Of a stretch of DNA of 64,000 nt, positions 36,490 to 48,360 are shown one piece after another (position 1 is the first letter of the stretch; each line of letters opens with the position of its first letter). Both the position numbers and the translations under genes were made by a program. The notes beneath the pieces are model-generated. The model was given only the letters and a program-made list of their open reading frames with translations, was not told the DNA's origin and ran no database searches. The stretch is from Salvator merianae (lineage: Eukaryota; Chordata; Lepidosauria; Squamata; Teiidae), in NCBI GenBank assembly GCA_003586115.2, contig QVOM02000053.1, forward strand, positions 8,840,572 through 8,904,571, given 5' to 3'.

Positions 36490-36780
36490 AATCTGCCATG
36501 CTATGCCTGTTTTATTATCATTTTACACTGCTTTGTTTAGTGGGCAAATGCACTGGATTAATTGCTCTTAGTAAATTCCATTTCACTGTCAGCTTCCTTT
36601 TGAAGCTGATGAAATGTACTACGAGGTAAAGCCAATAAAACTGGTTGTTTCGCTGCCAGATTTTTAGCACAAGAGAAGGAGAAGCGTGGACTTTTTGATG
36701 TCATTAGATAACAACTTTCATCTGCTCATCCAAGTGTTTTAGTCATGCTTAAGAAACATTAACACAACTAGATCCATCAA
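36490..36780. promoter_or_regulatory. Candidate conserved non-coding element
   Basis: Unique sequence with 'tggattaattgctctt', 'gccaataaaactggttg' and 'gatgtcattagataac'. No repeat signature. Judged by composition only. Confidence 0.25.
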
Positions 36781-36806
36781 TTCCTTTTAGTGTATTGCAG
36801 ATTTAA

Positions 36807-36971
36807 GCTGCATCCACATGGACACTTGGTGTGCCCTTTGAGGAGCTCCAGAATCATGGCATGCAAGTCAACCCCTGATCAGTCCCAAGCTTCTCCAGCT
36901 GACCCTTGGACTGACCTCCTAGTAAGTCCTAAGAAAATACTCTCAGGACACTGCTCCCTATGTGGATGCAC
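36807..36971. mobile_element. Short inverted-repeat element related to family F
   Basis: The left end 'gctgcatccacatggaca' and the right end 'ccctatgtggatgca' are inverted over about 14 bp. The interior differs from 32145-32241, so it is a related but distinct element of about 165 bp. Confidence 0.45.
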
Positions 36972-38375
36972 ACAGGAGAAAGAAACAACTTACCTGCCAC
37001 CATGTCTGTGCTGGTCAATCCTCTGATAGACCAGAAACATGGCCAGAACAGACATTTTGGGCCCTCTAATCTGGTCCATTGGAGGACTGACTGGCATGGA
37101 AACAATGCAGTTGCAAGGAAAATTACCTCATAACTGCATTCTGGTCCTTCCTGGGGCAGGCAGTATTTGGAAGCTGTGCCACTCACTCCAGTGGTGTGCT
37201 TATCACTCAGCCCTGAATCCCAGCCTTTTCAAGGCTTGTGTGGCTGCAGCTCATGTTATACCATGGTAGCTGTTGTTATCTTCACAAGAATCTTAGAAAT
37301 TTGGATGGTTGACCAAAAAAGGGGGTAATTTCACACTCCATGCTATAGTGTGGCTTTTCATCTTATGGTACATTCTTGCCTCATTTTGTAATGCATTTTT
37401 TGAATTGATTCTTACTATGCTGTGATACTGGAAAATACCTTAAATTTTATCCTTTTCTGAATGTGTAATCCTTAATTTTCAGATGATCCCTTTATTTTCT
37501 AGGAAAGGGTTAAAGTGTCAGGAGAGAATTAAAATAAAGTCTTAAATGGATGGGAAGGTTTAACAGAAAAAACAATTCTTGTACTTTGCTTTCCCCATCC
37601 CACTTCAGAGACACACTGGCTGAAACAAAGTGGATTACATCCCTACCACTTTATATGTTTTGAATTGACATTCAATCTTATTAGGTACTTGATGTTTGGA
37701 TACTCTCAGAAGTGAGTGTATTGAAACTGAGTTCAGCTAGCAAAGAAGGAAGGAAGGAAAAGAGGAAGGGAGAAAGGCAGGCAGGCAGGCAGGCAAAACC
37801 AAAATTAATACAAAGGGAAATGTACGGCAGGAGTCTTGTAACCCAGGAGTGTGTGTGTGCTTCTATGTGTGTGAGAATGGTAGTCCAGGAATTGTCCATA
37901 GATGGACTGTGGAAATGGTTTCTAATTGGAGCCTCATTCTTTGATTCCTCCCTTGGAGGTATCTGGCAGGCAACCACTGATGTGCACATATGTGTGTTGC
38001 TGGCCTGCTGATGAGTTATGAATGACCTTGGAACCTCCACAAGTGCTTACAAAGGAAGAAGCATTTGGGCAGGTCTGCTAGTAACAGTATCCATGTCTGC
38101 AGTGGTAGGTAGGTTTTGAGTGGTTGTGGTAATACAAAGTAAAATCAAGTGATTATCACCCACTGCTACTATCACCATCAGAAAGGGAAAATGTTAAGTA
38201 GTCATGTACTATATCATGCCATGTCATTCCATTTCATCTCTCTGCCATTCAGCAGAGCATAATAGCGAAAAACACAGGAATATTAAGGAGTAGGAGGAGA
38301 GGGCTTGGGAGAAACAGAATTTCTCATTGATTCTCTCTTCAGTTACAAGAAATTCCAAAGTGATGTGGTATTATT

Positions 38376-38376
<1 letters not shown>
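36972..38376. other. Unique non-coding sequence
   Basis: Contains purine-rich runs and a (GGCA)n tract at 37778-37796. The 99- and 119-codon frames crossing it are on opposite strands of this low-complexity tract and are not supported as genes. Confidence 0.35.

Positions 38377-38411
<35 letters not shown>
38377..38411. repeat. (GT)n microsatellite
   Basis: About 17 GT units. Confidence 0.95.
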
Positions 38412-38629
38412 TATACACAGATGGATAGACAGACAAATGGAGAGATATAAATCAGTAGGGACACCAGCCTGATATGCAATACTTCCCAGTGCCGTTAATA
38501 ATGCAATGATGTGTGAATGTCCCATGGTTACACAACATACAATTCTTATTTCATTGTCTGAAGTTAAATTCAGTTAAGTACGATATGAACATTCTCTCAA
38601 TTAACTGAGTACCTTTAGGGCTCTCCTTC

Positions 38630-38930
38630 TCCAACAATTTGAGACCGCTTGTCCATACTGTCATCAGTACCTAATCAACTAATGATGGCAGAAAATGAGG
38701 AAGGCCAGCCCCAATAAATCCAAAGGATAGTAATTTTTCTCTTTTAATGCCCTTCTCTGCCTCCCCCTTTTCTTTTTTCCTACGGCACACGGCAGTAAAT
38801 TAGTGTCATTGCCGTTATTACAGTAGCACTACTGTAGCAAGTATTCAAGCGATGATCCTCGAATATTTTACCTCAGCATTTATTTGTCCATAAAAATAAA
38901 ATGGGATTTATTGCGTTCCTCTTTTGTTTG
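38630..38930. promoter_or_regulatory. Candidate conserved non-coding element
   Basis: Unique sequence with 'cctaatcaactaatgatgg', 'ggcagtaaattagtgtcatt' and 'ccgttattacagtagcac'. It then has 'catttatttgtccataaa' (a Forkhead/HOX-like AT core). CpGs survive in this stretch ('acggcacacggc', 'gccgtta', 'gcgatgatcctcgaa') more than in its surroundings, which is compatible with constraint. Confidence 0.32.
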
Positions 38931-40480
38931 AGGACTCACACGGACAGCAGTTGTGACAACTTTTTATCTCCACTATAGGTGCTAGTGCTGTTAACATTGG
39001 CTTCTTGTAGTCTGTGATCTAGCAATGGCTCCAAGGTTTCTGCCATTGATTCGCAACTTAAACATAACATAGATCCACTAAAGGACAGAATGAAATTCCA
39101 TATGTGGGGATGGATACGGAGCAATTGAATAATGCAATTGGTGGGCTGAGCTAGGTACAATGAGGCCAATGGAAGATTCTAATGGGATCCAAAAATCAAG
39201 AGAAAAAAATAAATAATGTTCATACTCAAAGTATCATCAGATCCAACTTTATCCATCTCCACATCTTTTAATGAAAGAAAGAACAAGCATCCATGGAGTA
39301 GGAAAATCTCGTACTGCTATCAAGATACTATGTTCCCTGCCTCAGGGTGGCAGCATGTTTCTATCATTGGTGTTGGAGAATGTGGAAATGCACAGCCTTG
39401 AGGCTGAACCTCGATGGTGCCATGGAGATGCAGGATTTCTTGGCTACAGGTATTTGTGGTCAGTAAATGGATCATAGCTAGCAGCAAGGGGAATATTTCA
39501 GATAAGTCATTTGAAAAGCTCAGTTAAATGATAAAATATTTTTAATCACAATTTTTTTGTGGAACATTGTAACGCGTATGAATGTCAAGGAAATACCCCA
39601 AAGTAGATACTAAGGCGGCGGCTGCACAGTCCTTAAGAACCATGCTAGCTGCCTTTGTAGATCACAGTGTCCACTCACAGTGTTCAGAACAGACCCAGGA
39701 GGGGGCAGTGTCCTGGGAAATGCACAGGTCACCTAATCCTGGTGTCTGGCCTTCTCCCCAGCATGAAAATGGCATCAGGGAGAATGTTATTATGTCTTAT
39801 GTGCATCATACAAGTAGCTTTACTTAAATTGTTGATTTGTGTTAAACAGAAAATTCACACACAAATTATGAAATTTACAAGGTGCAGTGAATGACTGAGC
39901 ATCTCTCATCCAGGAGAAATACTTATTTATATATTTCTATTTGTTTTGTGTTTATTTAAGGCCATGTCTTTGCTTCTGGTGACCTCATTTTGGGTGGATG
40001 GGGGGAGGTGTCGCTATCTGTGACACCCTCCTTGTTTATAGTTTGGAGCAATGGCACCTTTGTGCAAGGGAGAAAGAAACAGCACATGTGATTGGTTTGA
40101 AGTCTCCCACTGCGACCAAAAATGGAGTCGAGCCAGCTGTGGGTGGCTTCTACCACAGAGGTGCCTGCAACCAGTAACTGGAGAAGTGGCCTAAGATGAA
40201 GTAGAATGGATCGGATGAAGGAAGGGGAAGCAAAGAGGGGGACGAAATTTAAAGAGTTTCACATGTTGCCCACAGTTAACAAAAAGGAAGTCACAACTGG
40301 GGTATTATTCAGTCTAAAATTAATTTTAGATAGCACATACAAGTTTCAGAGAATGAAGAAACGGACAATAGAATTATAGGATGAAATAAAAGGGATTTTT
40401 TCATATTCTAATTATGTATTCTGACATGTTTATTTTCATTTTGCTGTTTATTTTTGTCTTTATCATTCTGCTTTCTCTAG
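38931..40480. other. Unique non-coding sequence
   Basis: No repeat family or gene recognised. A GC-richer part at about 39610-39780 may be an old DNA element without a second copy here. Confidence 0.35.
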
Positions 40481-40560
40481 TTGATTTTACTCTACCCTTC
40501 CCTGAGACTCTGGTAATAGGTCAGTATAAAAAATCCAGTAAACCAATAAATAAATATTGA
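40481..40560 (+). mobile_element. L2-type LINE 3' tail
   Basis: 'ctacccttccctgagactct' then 'aataggtcagtataaaaaat' and 'aaccaataaataaat' is the L2-type tail pattern. A short (CAA)n run follows at about 40568-40582. Confidence 0.5.
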
Positions 40561-40582
40561 AAGGTAACAACAACAACAACAA

Positions 40583-41272
40583 ATTAAAGAGTTTCACACA
40601 ATCTGCCTAATAGTTAAGGAATATGAATTTAAAAGAAAAGAAAAGTGAAAACTCTGGATGTGCAGGACTCCACCACAAGGAATGAGTTCTAAAATGAGTG
40701 CTCAGTGATTAAAAAACCAGTCACTTAGAATTTCAGCATCACCTTTTGGAATATTCATACCCTTCACCTCCTTGTAAATTTCAGCAAGACATTAAAATTT
40801 CTGAGTTCTGTAATTAGGCCTTTCTTGGTAGCTGTGGAGGTAGTTTCTGTACATTAGTAGTGTGCCAGTCTCTCCAGGGAAGTGTGAGGCCAGGCTTTCT
40901 AGGGTTTGCCTTTTGTATTGCAGTTTTGTTCTCTGCTCTTGTATGGTTAGCCTAATGACTCCTTAGGCTTAGAGGCTAAAAAAGGCATGAACACAATTAC
41001 AAAAGACCTTTAAATATTCTTCTGATCATTTGCCAGTTCTTAGAGGCTACACCTGCAGTTTCATGTTAACAGACTTTGCCCCTTTTTATTCAAATAAAGA
41101 TACTCTCTGCATCTACTAACAGCTACAATTGCTGTTCCTTGTGCTGAGACTTCCTCACCTTTGATTTGGCAGCTTTTGATAAGCTGCTCTTGCTGTTCTA
41201 ATCTTTCTTTATTAGCACTAGTTAAATTATCATCAACAATAATGACATCAACATCTTCACCAGTCATCATAA
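40583..41272. other. Unique non-coding sequence
   Basis: Nothing recognised. Confidence 0.35.
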
Positions 41273-41724
41273 CTCAGGGCCTTTCTGCACTTACCTTTAT
41301 TTTGGAATGTGGTCCTCTTCTGACCCTCTTTTATCAGCATGCTGCTGTGGACTAGAGAGGGCCTGCCCTCTATGGTATGATTTGTCTGCATGAGGTGGAG
41401 TGCACTCTGGATCTGGAAGCCCCAAATGGCCTGCAGGTCTGCTTCTGGGCTGAAATACTGGTGGACATCATTAAACATGCTCACTGGCATGCTAGGATCA
41501 TAGGGGACCCATTTTGATGGTGTGCTTTGTTTTGATACCAAAATGCGTCTCTCAGGGCCTCCAAGGCCAGGAACTTTCATTCCTGACCATCAAGGCCGGC
41601 TCTGAAGATCACACAGGCTTCATGGCTGGTTCAGGTGTTGGTCTAGACCAGATTGGGACAAGCAACTGCTTAATCTAGACCTGCTGTTCTATATCAGCAC
41701 AGGCAAATACAGAAATGCCCTTAG
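41273..41724 (-). mobile_element. Family A non-autonomous DNA transposon
   Basis: The left end 'ctcagggcctttctgcactt' and the reverse complement of the right end, 'ctaagggcatttctg', form the terminal inverted repeat. The interior shares the 'attggtctagaccag'-type block with 9455-9470 and the 'ggacccattttgatggtg' core. The 107-codon minus-strand frame inside is not a transposase fragment that I recognise. Confidence 0.6.
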
Positions 41725-42129
41725 TTGCACATATCTTTTGCTCCAGAGGTGGCATTAAGGGAAGTCAGCAGAGTGCAGACCATATCTCCCAGGGAATCAC
41801 TAGGAATACACCAGTGGTTGGTGGTGCCCTTCAGGGTTGGAAGACAAGACACTTAAAAGTAGGTGGTGCTGGGGTCAGAATAGGTAGAGATAATACTATT
41901 TCAGGCAATATACATCTGTCATTTTATGTGACTCCATATGAAAGTTGGCCTGAACCTAGTGGATTTTGTACCTGTTAGCCACTCTTGAAGGAGAAAGGGA
42001 CAGTGGACTCAAGTTCGGAGGACCACATGCCACCAACACACATTTTTACTCCTTCATTTCTTTCCCCTTTCTCTTCTCTTCCTTTATGTTTTGAACAATG
42101 GATTGTTATGTTTGGAAACAAAGAGATAT
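41725..42129. other. Unique non-coding sequence
   Basis: Nothing recognised. Confidence 0.3.
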
Positions 42130-42540
42130 AATACATAAAGCTCTAAATGGTTGGCCCCACGTATCTGAAGGAGCACCTTCTCCCGCATAGAACTGTTCAA
42201 GTATTAAGATCATAGAAGAAAGCTCTTTTCACCACCTTCAGAGGTTTGATGTGTGGAAGCACATGAGAAGGCCCTTCTTGCATCCTGGCAGCAGAGGTGT
42301 GCCAGATCCCAATACCATATGGCTTTCAACACTTAGTTAAAATATACTTCTTCACCCAGGTTTTTAATGTTCAGTTCCCTCCTGATGTTTTCTTACTAGG
42401 GTGAGAGGGTAGCATTTTAATTATATTTCATATTTTTTGTTGGTTTTATTAATGTTTGCATTGAGTGTTGTGATTATGACCCTTTCTGATACCTTCAGAT
42501 GAAGGGGAAAATGTTTAGAAGCAATAAATTAATAAATCAT
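42130..42540 (+). mobile_element. L2-type LINE 3' end
   Basis: 'gctctaaatggttggcccca' and the following bases encode the ALNG-like and PTYLKEHLLPHRT motifs of the L2-type ORF2 C-terminus. Further on, the order is LWN-like decay, 'atggctttcaacacttagtt' and KIYFFTQVF, then a UTR and a tail ending near AATAAATAAAT at 42530. The frame is broken several times. Confidence 0.65.
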
Positions 42541-42579
42541 CCAGTTACTCAAAAGACACTTCAGAAAGTTTAGTTGACT

Positions 42580-42895
42580 CCAGAACAGGGTTGTGCAAGA
42601 ATTAAAATCATCTGTTTGATTCATCATCAAACCAAACACCTATTTGCTTAGTTCAATGGTGAACGGTTTAATTGAACAGGCAGTTTGTATTTGATTGTAA
42701 ACTAGAATTAATTAAAAAAAAATTGAAGAACATTTTTCCATTGAAAAAAGCGAACATGAACTGTTCAATCAAATAGTTTGTGTTCACAAGTGGGAGACTG
42801 CCTCAGTTTTATTGAATTTTTGATATTCAAACACCTGCATGTTCGATTCAATGCAAACATCCAAGAACCAACCAAACCAGTCATTTAAAACAAAC
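42580..42895. mobile_element. Family E AT-rich dispersed element
   Basis: Starts near 'agggttgtgcaagaatt'. It shares a 160 bp block with 22090-22250 ('ttcaatcaaatagtttgtgt', 'caagtgggagactgc', 'gatattcaaac'). The left half contains 'atcatcaaaccaaacac', the inverse type of the right half 'gaaccaaccaaacc'. Confidence 0.6.
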
Positions 42896-43220
42896 AAAAA
42901 CTGAATCTTTCAGTAGTTTCTAGTTCACTTTCCATTTTCAGTTTTGATTCTGTTTGAATTTAAGCACATTTTATCTGTTCTGTGCTCAAACCTGTGCATG
43001 TAGCTGAATAAGTACACAGCCTGCATATTGAGCTGCATACACTGGGATTTGATATGAACTAACAGAAATGGGTTCATTTGCATTTTATGAGTTCAAATGG
43101 AATTAGTACATGAAAAAAATCCATATGAACAGAAATCTGTACTAATGGAAAAATCATGTTCAGTTATAAATCAGCTCAGAGGAATCCTAAGAAATTTCTT
43201 GAAAGTGAGCAGGAATCACT
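42896..43220. other. Sequence possibly continuing family E
   Basis: 'cagttttgattctgtttgaa' and similar words suggest decayed element sequence. Nothing firmer. Confidence 0.3.
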
Positions 43221-43300
43221 TTTCGTTCCTTCCTTCCTTCTTACCTTCCTTCCTTCTTTCCTTGTTCCTTCCTCCTTCCTCTCTCTCTCCCCCTCACAGT
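43221..43300. repeat. Imperfect (TTCC)n pyrimidine tract
   Basis: Interrupted TTCC/TTTC units. The two long plus-strand frames over it (43097-43465) owe their length to this tract. Confidence 0.85.
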
Positions 43301-44630
43301 TTTTCTTCTACGTTTCAGGTAAGAGGAAAGAGATGTCAGCTGGAGCAGGCCAAATGGCAACTTCCAACAGCAGCCCACAGGTGGAGCTCCCCTTGCAGTC
43401 TTACTTTGATCTTAACAAACTGTGTTTCGATCTACAGCAGACTGAAACCTATTTCATTTAGATGAAAGTGAGGCTTCAAATGGGAGCTTCACTTCATCTT
43501 CATTGCCATACTGGGTAGTGACCCCATCTAGCAGGACTCCTCTTATGCAGCTGATCTTTGATGCCGGCTGTAAGGCAAGAATCACATAAAGATAGTTCCC
43601 ACTTCTTAAGGGCTGGAATGCTTGCAAATAAGAGCACTATCCCTTAAAGCTGATTAGACATTCCTCTTCTGCTCCTGGCCACAGAAATGTCAGAGCTGAG
43701 GAATGAGGGACTTCAGCCCTGGACCAGAGGAAGCACTGTTGTGAAGTTCTTGTCTAATGGTTGGTATCAACTCTTTGTCCTGTATCTGTATTCCATTCTT
43801 GACTCAATGTTTCTGACTGGCACTGTTTAGGGAGGCACAAGAAATGGCCCCAGAAGTTCCCCATTTTGGATACCTCCCCAAATATGCATGTTATTCAGTT
43901 CTATGGTGGAACTCCAGGGACTCCACATTATCTTCACCAGCATACAGAAGAGAGAGCCCTAGATCCTTTTCTAAGCATGGGACAAGATCCCATGCAGAAG
44001 GAGCCATGCACAGTTACTGCATTCAGAAATGCATGCGACTTAAATCCAGTCTCTCCATCAGTGTTCTTTCAAAACCTCTGCCCAAAATGAGATAGGAATT
44101 GTATTTCAGCAACATTTGGAAGAATGTAATTTAGCTGCCCTTGATTTACGCAGTCTCTCTAGGTATAAAATGGCACCCTATGTCTTACCTGTTGCTTTGA
44201 GTATAAATGAGACAAACATACTCTTAAAACATACCCTTAAAACACAGCATAAAGTTTATTTGAGAGCATTAAACCATGGAGAGGGGAGGGAGAATTACTT
44301 GTTGTTTTAAAAGTCTTTGTTCTACCTCCAACATTTTAGCCATCTCTCGATTCTCCGGCCTGTGATTTTTGCTTACGTCTAACAAAATATTGGATAATGA
44401 AGATAGAAAACCAATAGAGAGTAGAAAAGATATAACAAATGGCATTGGATGAATTCACTGTGTAATTACTCACCTTTCTTCCCCGTTCACTAACTACTAT
44501 AAAAGCAATGCTTTTAACAAGGTAAATTGGTCTCTGGAAGCCAGGTTCTGCATAGAGAAAGCATTTCAATTTACTTATACAAGGATAACTGAAAACTTTG
44601 GATTTTTATGGGAGGCGGATCTTTCTCTCT
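43301..44630. other. Unique non-coding sequence
   Basis: The part at about 43820-43990 has family A/B-like words ('ccccattttggatacc', 'actccagggactcc') and may be another decayed copy, but no end is visible. The rest shows nothing. Confidence 0.3.
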
Positions 44631-44639
44631 TTCTCTTTT

Positions 44640-44905
44640 TTGCTGTGTTGCAGTCAATTTTCACTGAGCTCACACTCTGAATGTGTGATTAATCATACGT
44701 GTGCTGGACTTGTCAATAAATTCCAAAACCTTAAACTCTTAACAACTTCCTCATTTTGTGTGGTCATTCCAAATAGCTAAACAACTAGAAACTGTCAATG
44801 TATGTTGAGATCAATGCTCCAGGGTCTCTACATAAGATTGATTTCATTCTCCAAGGACTTCATCTTGCTCATCAACAAAAAAACACTTTGTGTTCTCTAA
44901 ATAAT
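44640..44905. promoter_or_regulatory. Candidate conserved non-coding element
   Basis: Unique sequence with 'gtgtgattaatcatacgtg' (palindromic homeodomain-like site), 'gtcaataaattcc' and 'gtcaatgtatgttgagatc'. No repeat signature. Judged by composition only. Confidence 0.25.
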
Positions 44906-45791
44906 CCAATTGAATGCCGTTTTCCAGTGGAGCTGTGAGAGACCTAAACCACTTGGATTAATCTCTGCAGCAGAGGTGGCCTCAGAAGACTGTGTTCAGC
45001 TAGTTGCAACATTTACAAGTTCATCTCAAAGGGAAAAAAAATTGACCTGGAGACTGGTACAGACAGTTCAAGTAGGTTTCAAAATCAAAGAATTTATCAC
45101 ACGGAAGCATTCAAAATGAGACATATATCTGCATAAGGGAGCACCACAAGAAATGTTGTCTGAAGTTCCCAAGATATTTTCCACTGCTAAGTAAGCTACT
45201 TTCGTAACATCAGAATCTGGAGTGAATCACAGACTAAGGGTACGTCTACATGAAGCTGTGACACCAAAATGCTGTAGTCAGGGCCACCTGTTGTCCAAAT
45301 GTTGTGCATGCAAATGTATCACTAGGGGCTTCCAAACCATTCTGAATCTCAGTGTAACAAAATGCAAGACATTCAGCACAATTTGCAGTGTACACTTTTC
45401 CTATGAAAGGTTTGCACAATCTTGTTGCATTTCTTGTTGTTATTCTAAAATATTACCTTTATGAAAATTGAAAGGATTAGTGGGCAATCTTATCTAAAAA
45501 AGATCCAGAAAGTTGTTTCTATATATGTCTAGAAAGTGGTAATTCTTGCAGCACTTTAGCTGGGTTTCTTCCCACACAAGGAAAGAATTGCAGCTTTCAT
45601 ATCTTCAAATGTAAGGTTGGGGTATGTGTGCAATAAACAGTAGAGTGATAGGAAGAGAGGAGAGAAAGGACTTTGTTCTTTTGGAACCTAAAAATAAATT
45701 GAAAGGGTCTTACCACTCTTGAGAGTATGTATGGATTTTTTGCTGACATTAGTTCCTCTGAATTGAATGTCAGACTTGGTGAGAACAGTTT
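44906..45791. other. Unique non-coding sequence
   Basis: Nothing recognised. Confidence 0.35.
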
Positions 45792-45843
45792 GGAAGGAAG
45801 GAAGGAAGGAAGGAAGGAAGGAAGGAAGGAAGGAAGGAAGGCA
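45792..45843. repeat. (GGAA)n microsatellite
   Basis: About 12 GGAA units, followed by degenerate GGCA/GGAA units to about 45870. Confidence 0.95.
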
Positions 45844-45870
45844 GGCAAGGAACGAAGGCAAGGAAGGTCA

Positions 45871-46260
45871 GGATGAATGAATGAAATGTTATGGTTATCA
45901 TAAGGAAAGCCTGTAAAATGTATTTGCACATTTTCCTGGGGCAAAAGCAAGTGCCACATGTTAACAGCAGCTAGACAAAGAATGGAGTGAGATAATGTTA
46001 CGTTATACCCTTATTAAAAAAAGGAATGGAAAAGAAAGCTAGACATACCATGATGAGTGTGCTTGCACATGGAGAGACCACTGAGACTGCATCTCACTTC
46101 TGGGGAGGCAGCATTGTTTGGGGTGGATGGGGGGAGATGCTCCCATTCACAGTTCCTTTCTCATCTCAATTTTGGGGTGAGGAAGCACCACTTTCAATGA
46201 GGAGTGGGAAGAAACCACCAGGCAACAAAGGTGCCTCTTCGCACTGCTAAGGGTGGCGGA
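45871..46260. other. Unique non-coding sequence
   Basis: Nothing recognised. Confidence 0.3.
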
Positions 46261-46267
46261 ATTACAA

Positions 46268-46531
46268 GAAGTCCCTCACTTTGTGATCTTAAAAGATGTG
46301 CAGACTACGGAATAGTCTCCCCTGTGTGGTACACCAGGCATCTTCACTTCAAATGTTCAGGAAATCAGTGAGGATTTATCCTGGACTTTGTCCAAAGAAA
46401 CAACTTCCCCTCCCCTCTTTCAGGCACCATTAGTATGTCTATTTTATATTTTGTTTTATTGCTGTAACCTGCCCTGAGACCTTTGGGTATAGGGTGGGAT
46501 AAAAACGCAAATAAAATGCAAATAAATAAAT
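46268..46531 (+). mobile_element. L2-type LINE 3' end
   Basis: One frame at about 46300-46385 encodes RNSLPCVVHQASSLQMFRKS, the C-terminal 'LWNSLP..V..A.SL..F' motif. The UTR and an exemplary tail follow: 'gctgtaacctgccctgagac', 'tttgggtatagggtgggat' and AAATAAATAAA. The best preserved L2 3' tail in the window. Confidence 0.7.
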
Positions 46532-46925
46532 TCTAAATGGAAACTTGTTCCTTGCTCAACCCCCTTTTAAAGGAATCCTCCCTAAGTTGCTACTGTGTTG
46601 GGTGCAACTTATGCAAATCAGTTTTTATGTGGTGCACATAATGTGACTTGGGAAAAGGAGGCATTTTCACCTGTGTCCTGATTAGTTAAAAATAGTGACT
46701 CTAGTGCTCTATTATAACCTTCCATCTGCAGGGTGGGTGGGAATCTATACCTGAGAAACTAATTTCAGTTGGACATCTACCAGCATTCCTAACTATAGGA
46801 ATACTATAAATAGCCCAAACAAATGATCAAAATATGCTTCTTTGATATTAATTAGCAAAATGATGTAGCATGCACTACTATCCACCTCTGATTCAGAACA
46901 GTGTATTTGCCGCTACAATGTGTAG
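46532..46925. other. Unique non-coding sequence
   Basis: Nothing recognised. Confidence 0.3.
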
Positions 46926-47340
46926 CTGGGTCTCCGCTTACCAGGGCAAGGTGCCTTCTTCAGAGGCACACAGGGGACACCCTACAATTTCCTCCTGACA
47001 GGATGCCTCTACTTCTCTTCTTCAGAGCAAGGAGGCATTCTTTGGAGAGGAGCCCAAGGCACCTCCCCTGAGAGTGCAAAACAGTGGCCTGCAAAAATGG
47101 TGCCTCAATGGTGATGGCACCCAAAAATGGAGTGGCACAATTGCCACCATGCATGGAGACACAGCAGCAAAGTCTTTAATGCGGAGTCTGCATTTTGCTG
47201 CAGCAGGCCACTGCAAGACCCACCCAGGGAGGCGCATGTTTTTGTGGCCAGAGATCTCCCCTTCCAGAGACATGCAAACACCCGCACTTAAAGCAATGAG
47301 CTGTCGCTGGTAATATGTACCAGTTCAGCCCTTCACCACG
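46926..47340. other. GC-richer island, possibly a DNA element
   Basis: Base composition departs from the AT-rich surroundings, and several overlapping frames run on both strands without domains. 'cgcttaccagggc' near 46934 and 'gtcgctggtaatat' near 47304 are weakly inverted. I could not match the interior to families A-D. Confidence 0.3.
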
Positions 47341-48189
47341 GTTGTGTAGCATAAAATGGAGACATGAAGGTTGATTGTACAAGCCTGATGGGGCCACAGA
47401 GAAGATGCTCCAATAGAGCTGCCTGTCCCTGGTGGCTCGCCCAGCTGAAAGAGAGACACAACCATTGACAGTGTTGAAAAATCAGAATGTTTGGACAGAC
47501 TTATTGTTTTGACAAACAGAAAGAGATATGAAATGTAACTTTGACTAAGTTGCTTCATTCAGTGTCCATTCTTTATCTTTGAATCATGTCAAAACACTGA
47601 ACAAGGACCAAGATGACAGACTTCTAGAATAAGCACACTCATAATGCACAGTCCACAATTAAAAAAATATTATTCAGACTAGAAGCTGGACAGTGTTTTC
47701 TGATGTATTGCCAAAACAGTTCAAAGAACTCCCTTAATATCTTGAAAAGTAGCATTACTGGTAATGATATTCAATGCACATTATTGTTTAGGTCTCAAAT
47801 TTTAATGTTATAATTAACATTACTTCATTTAATGTTACTCTACACGAGTACAATTCAGGACCTAAACAATGGGTTGAAATCCATCACAGCCCCTTCTGTT
47901 TTCATGGAAAGAAACAAATTTATATTACAGACTGGCAAAAAGCTGAATGGACTTTGATAGATTCATACATCCTGAGCCATACATCAAAAGACATAATTTT
48001 GGCTTCACTCTTCAACTGATCCAGAATCACTCATTGTTTCATATGCAAATATAGACAAATGGTATCATTTGAAATATTCCAAATAGTACTGAATAGGAAG
48101 AAGGCTTTGGGCTACTACACATTACAATACAGTCGAATACATTGCAGAGGAAACATTGCATAAAATATACCATGCTCAACCTTCCAGTT
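47341..48189. other. Unique AT-rich non-coding sequence
   Basis: Nothing recognised. Confidence 0.35.
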
Positions 48190-48360
48190 AAGAACATAAG
48201 AAGAGCCCTGCTGGATCAGGCCATGGTCCATTTAGTTCAGCTTCCTGTCACACACAGTGGCCCACCAATTGCTTCTGGGCATTCTGAGGCAGAAGATGAA
48301 GTCAAAACCATCACCTGCTCTCCACTCCCTTTAAATGGTCTTTAGAGGCTTCAACAGTCA
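48190..48360 (-). mobile_element. CR1-type LINE 3' end fragment
   Basis: The plus strand reads 'aagaacataagaagagccct' and 'gctggatcaggccatggtc', then 'acacagtggcccaccaatt' and 'ggcagaagatga'. This parallels 19563-19745 throughout. It is the UTR portion, in reverse orientation. Confidence 0.7.

Noticed and set aside
45597..45959. 120-codon minus-strand frame
   Set aside because: Length comes from the GGAA array; no domain or conservation signal.
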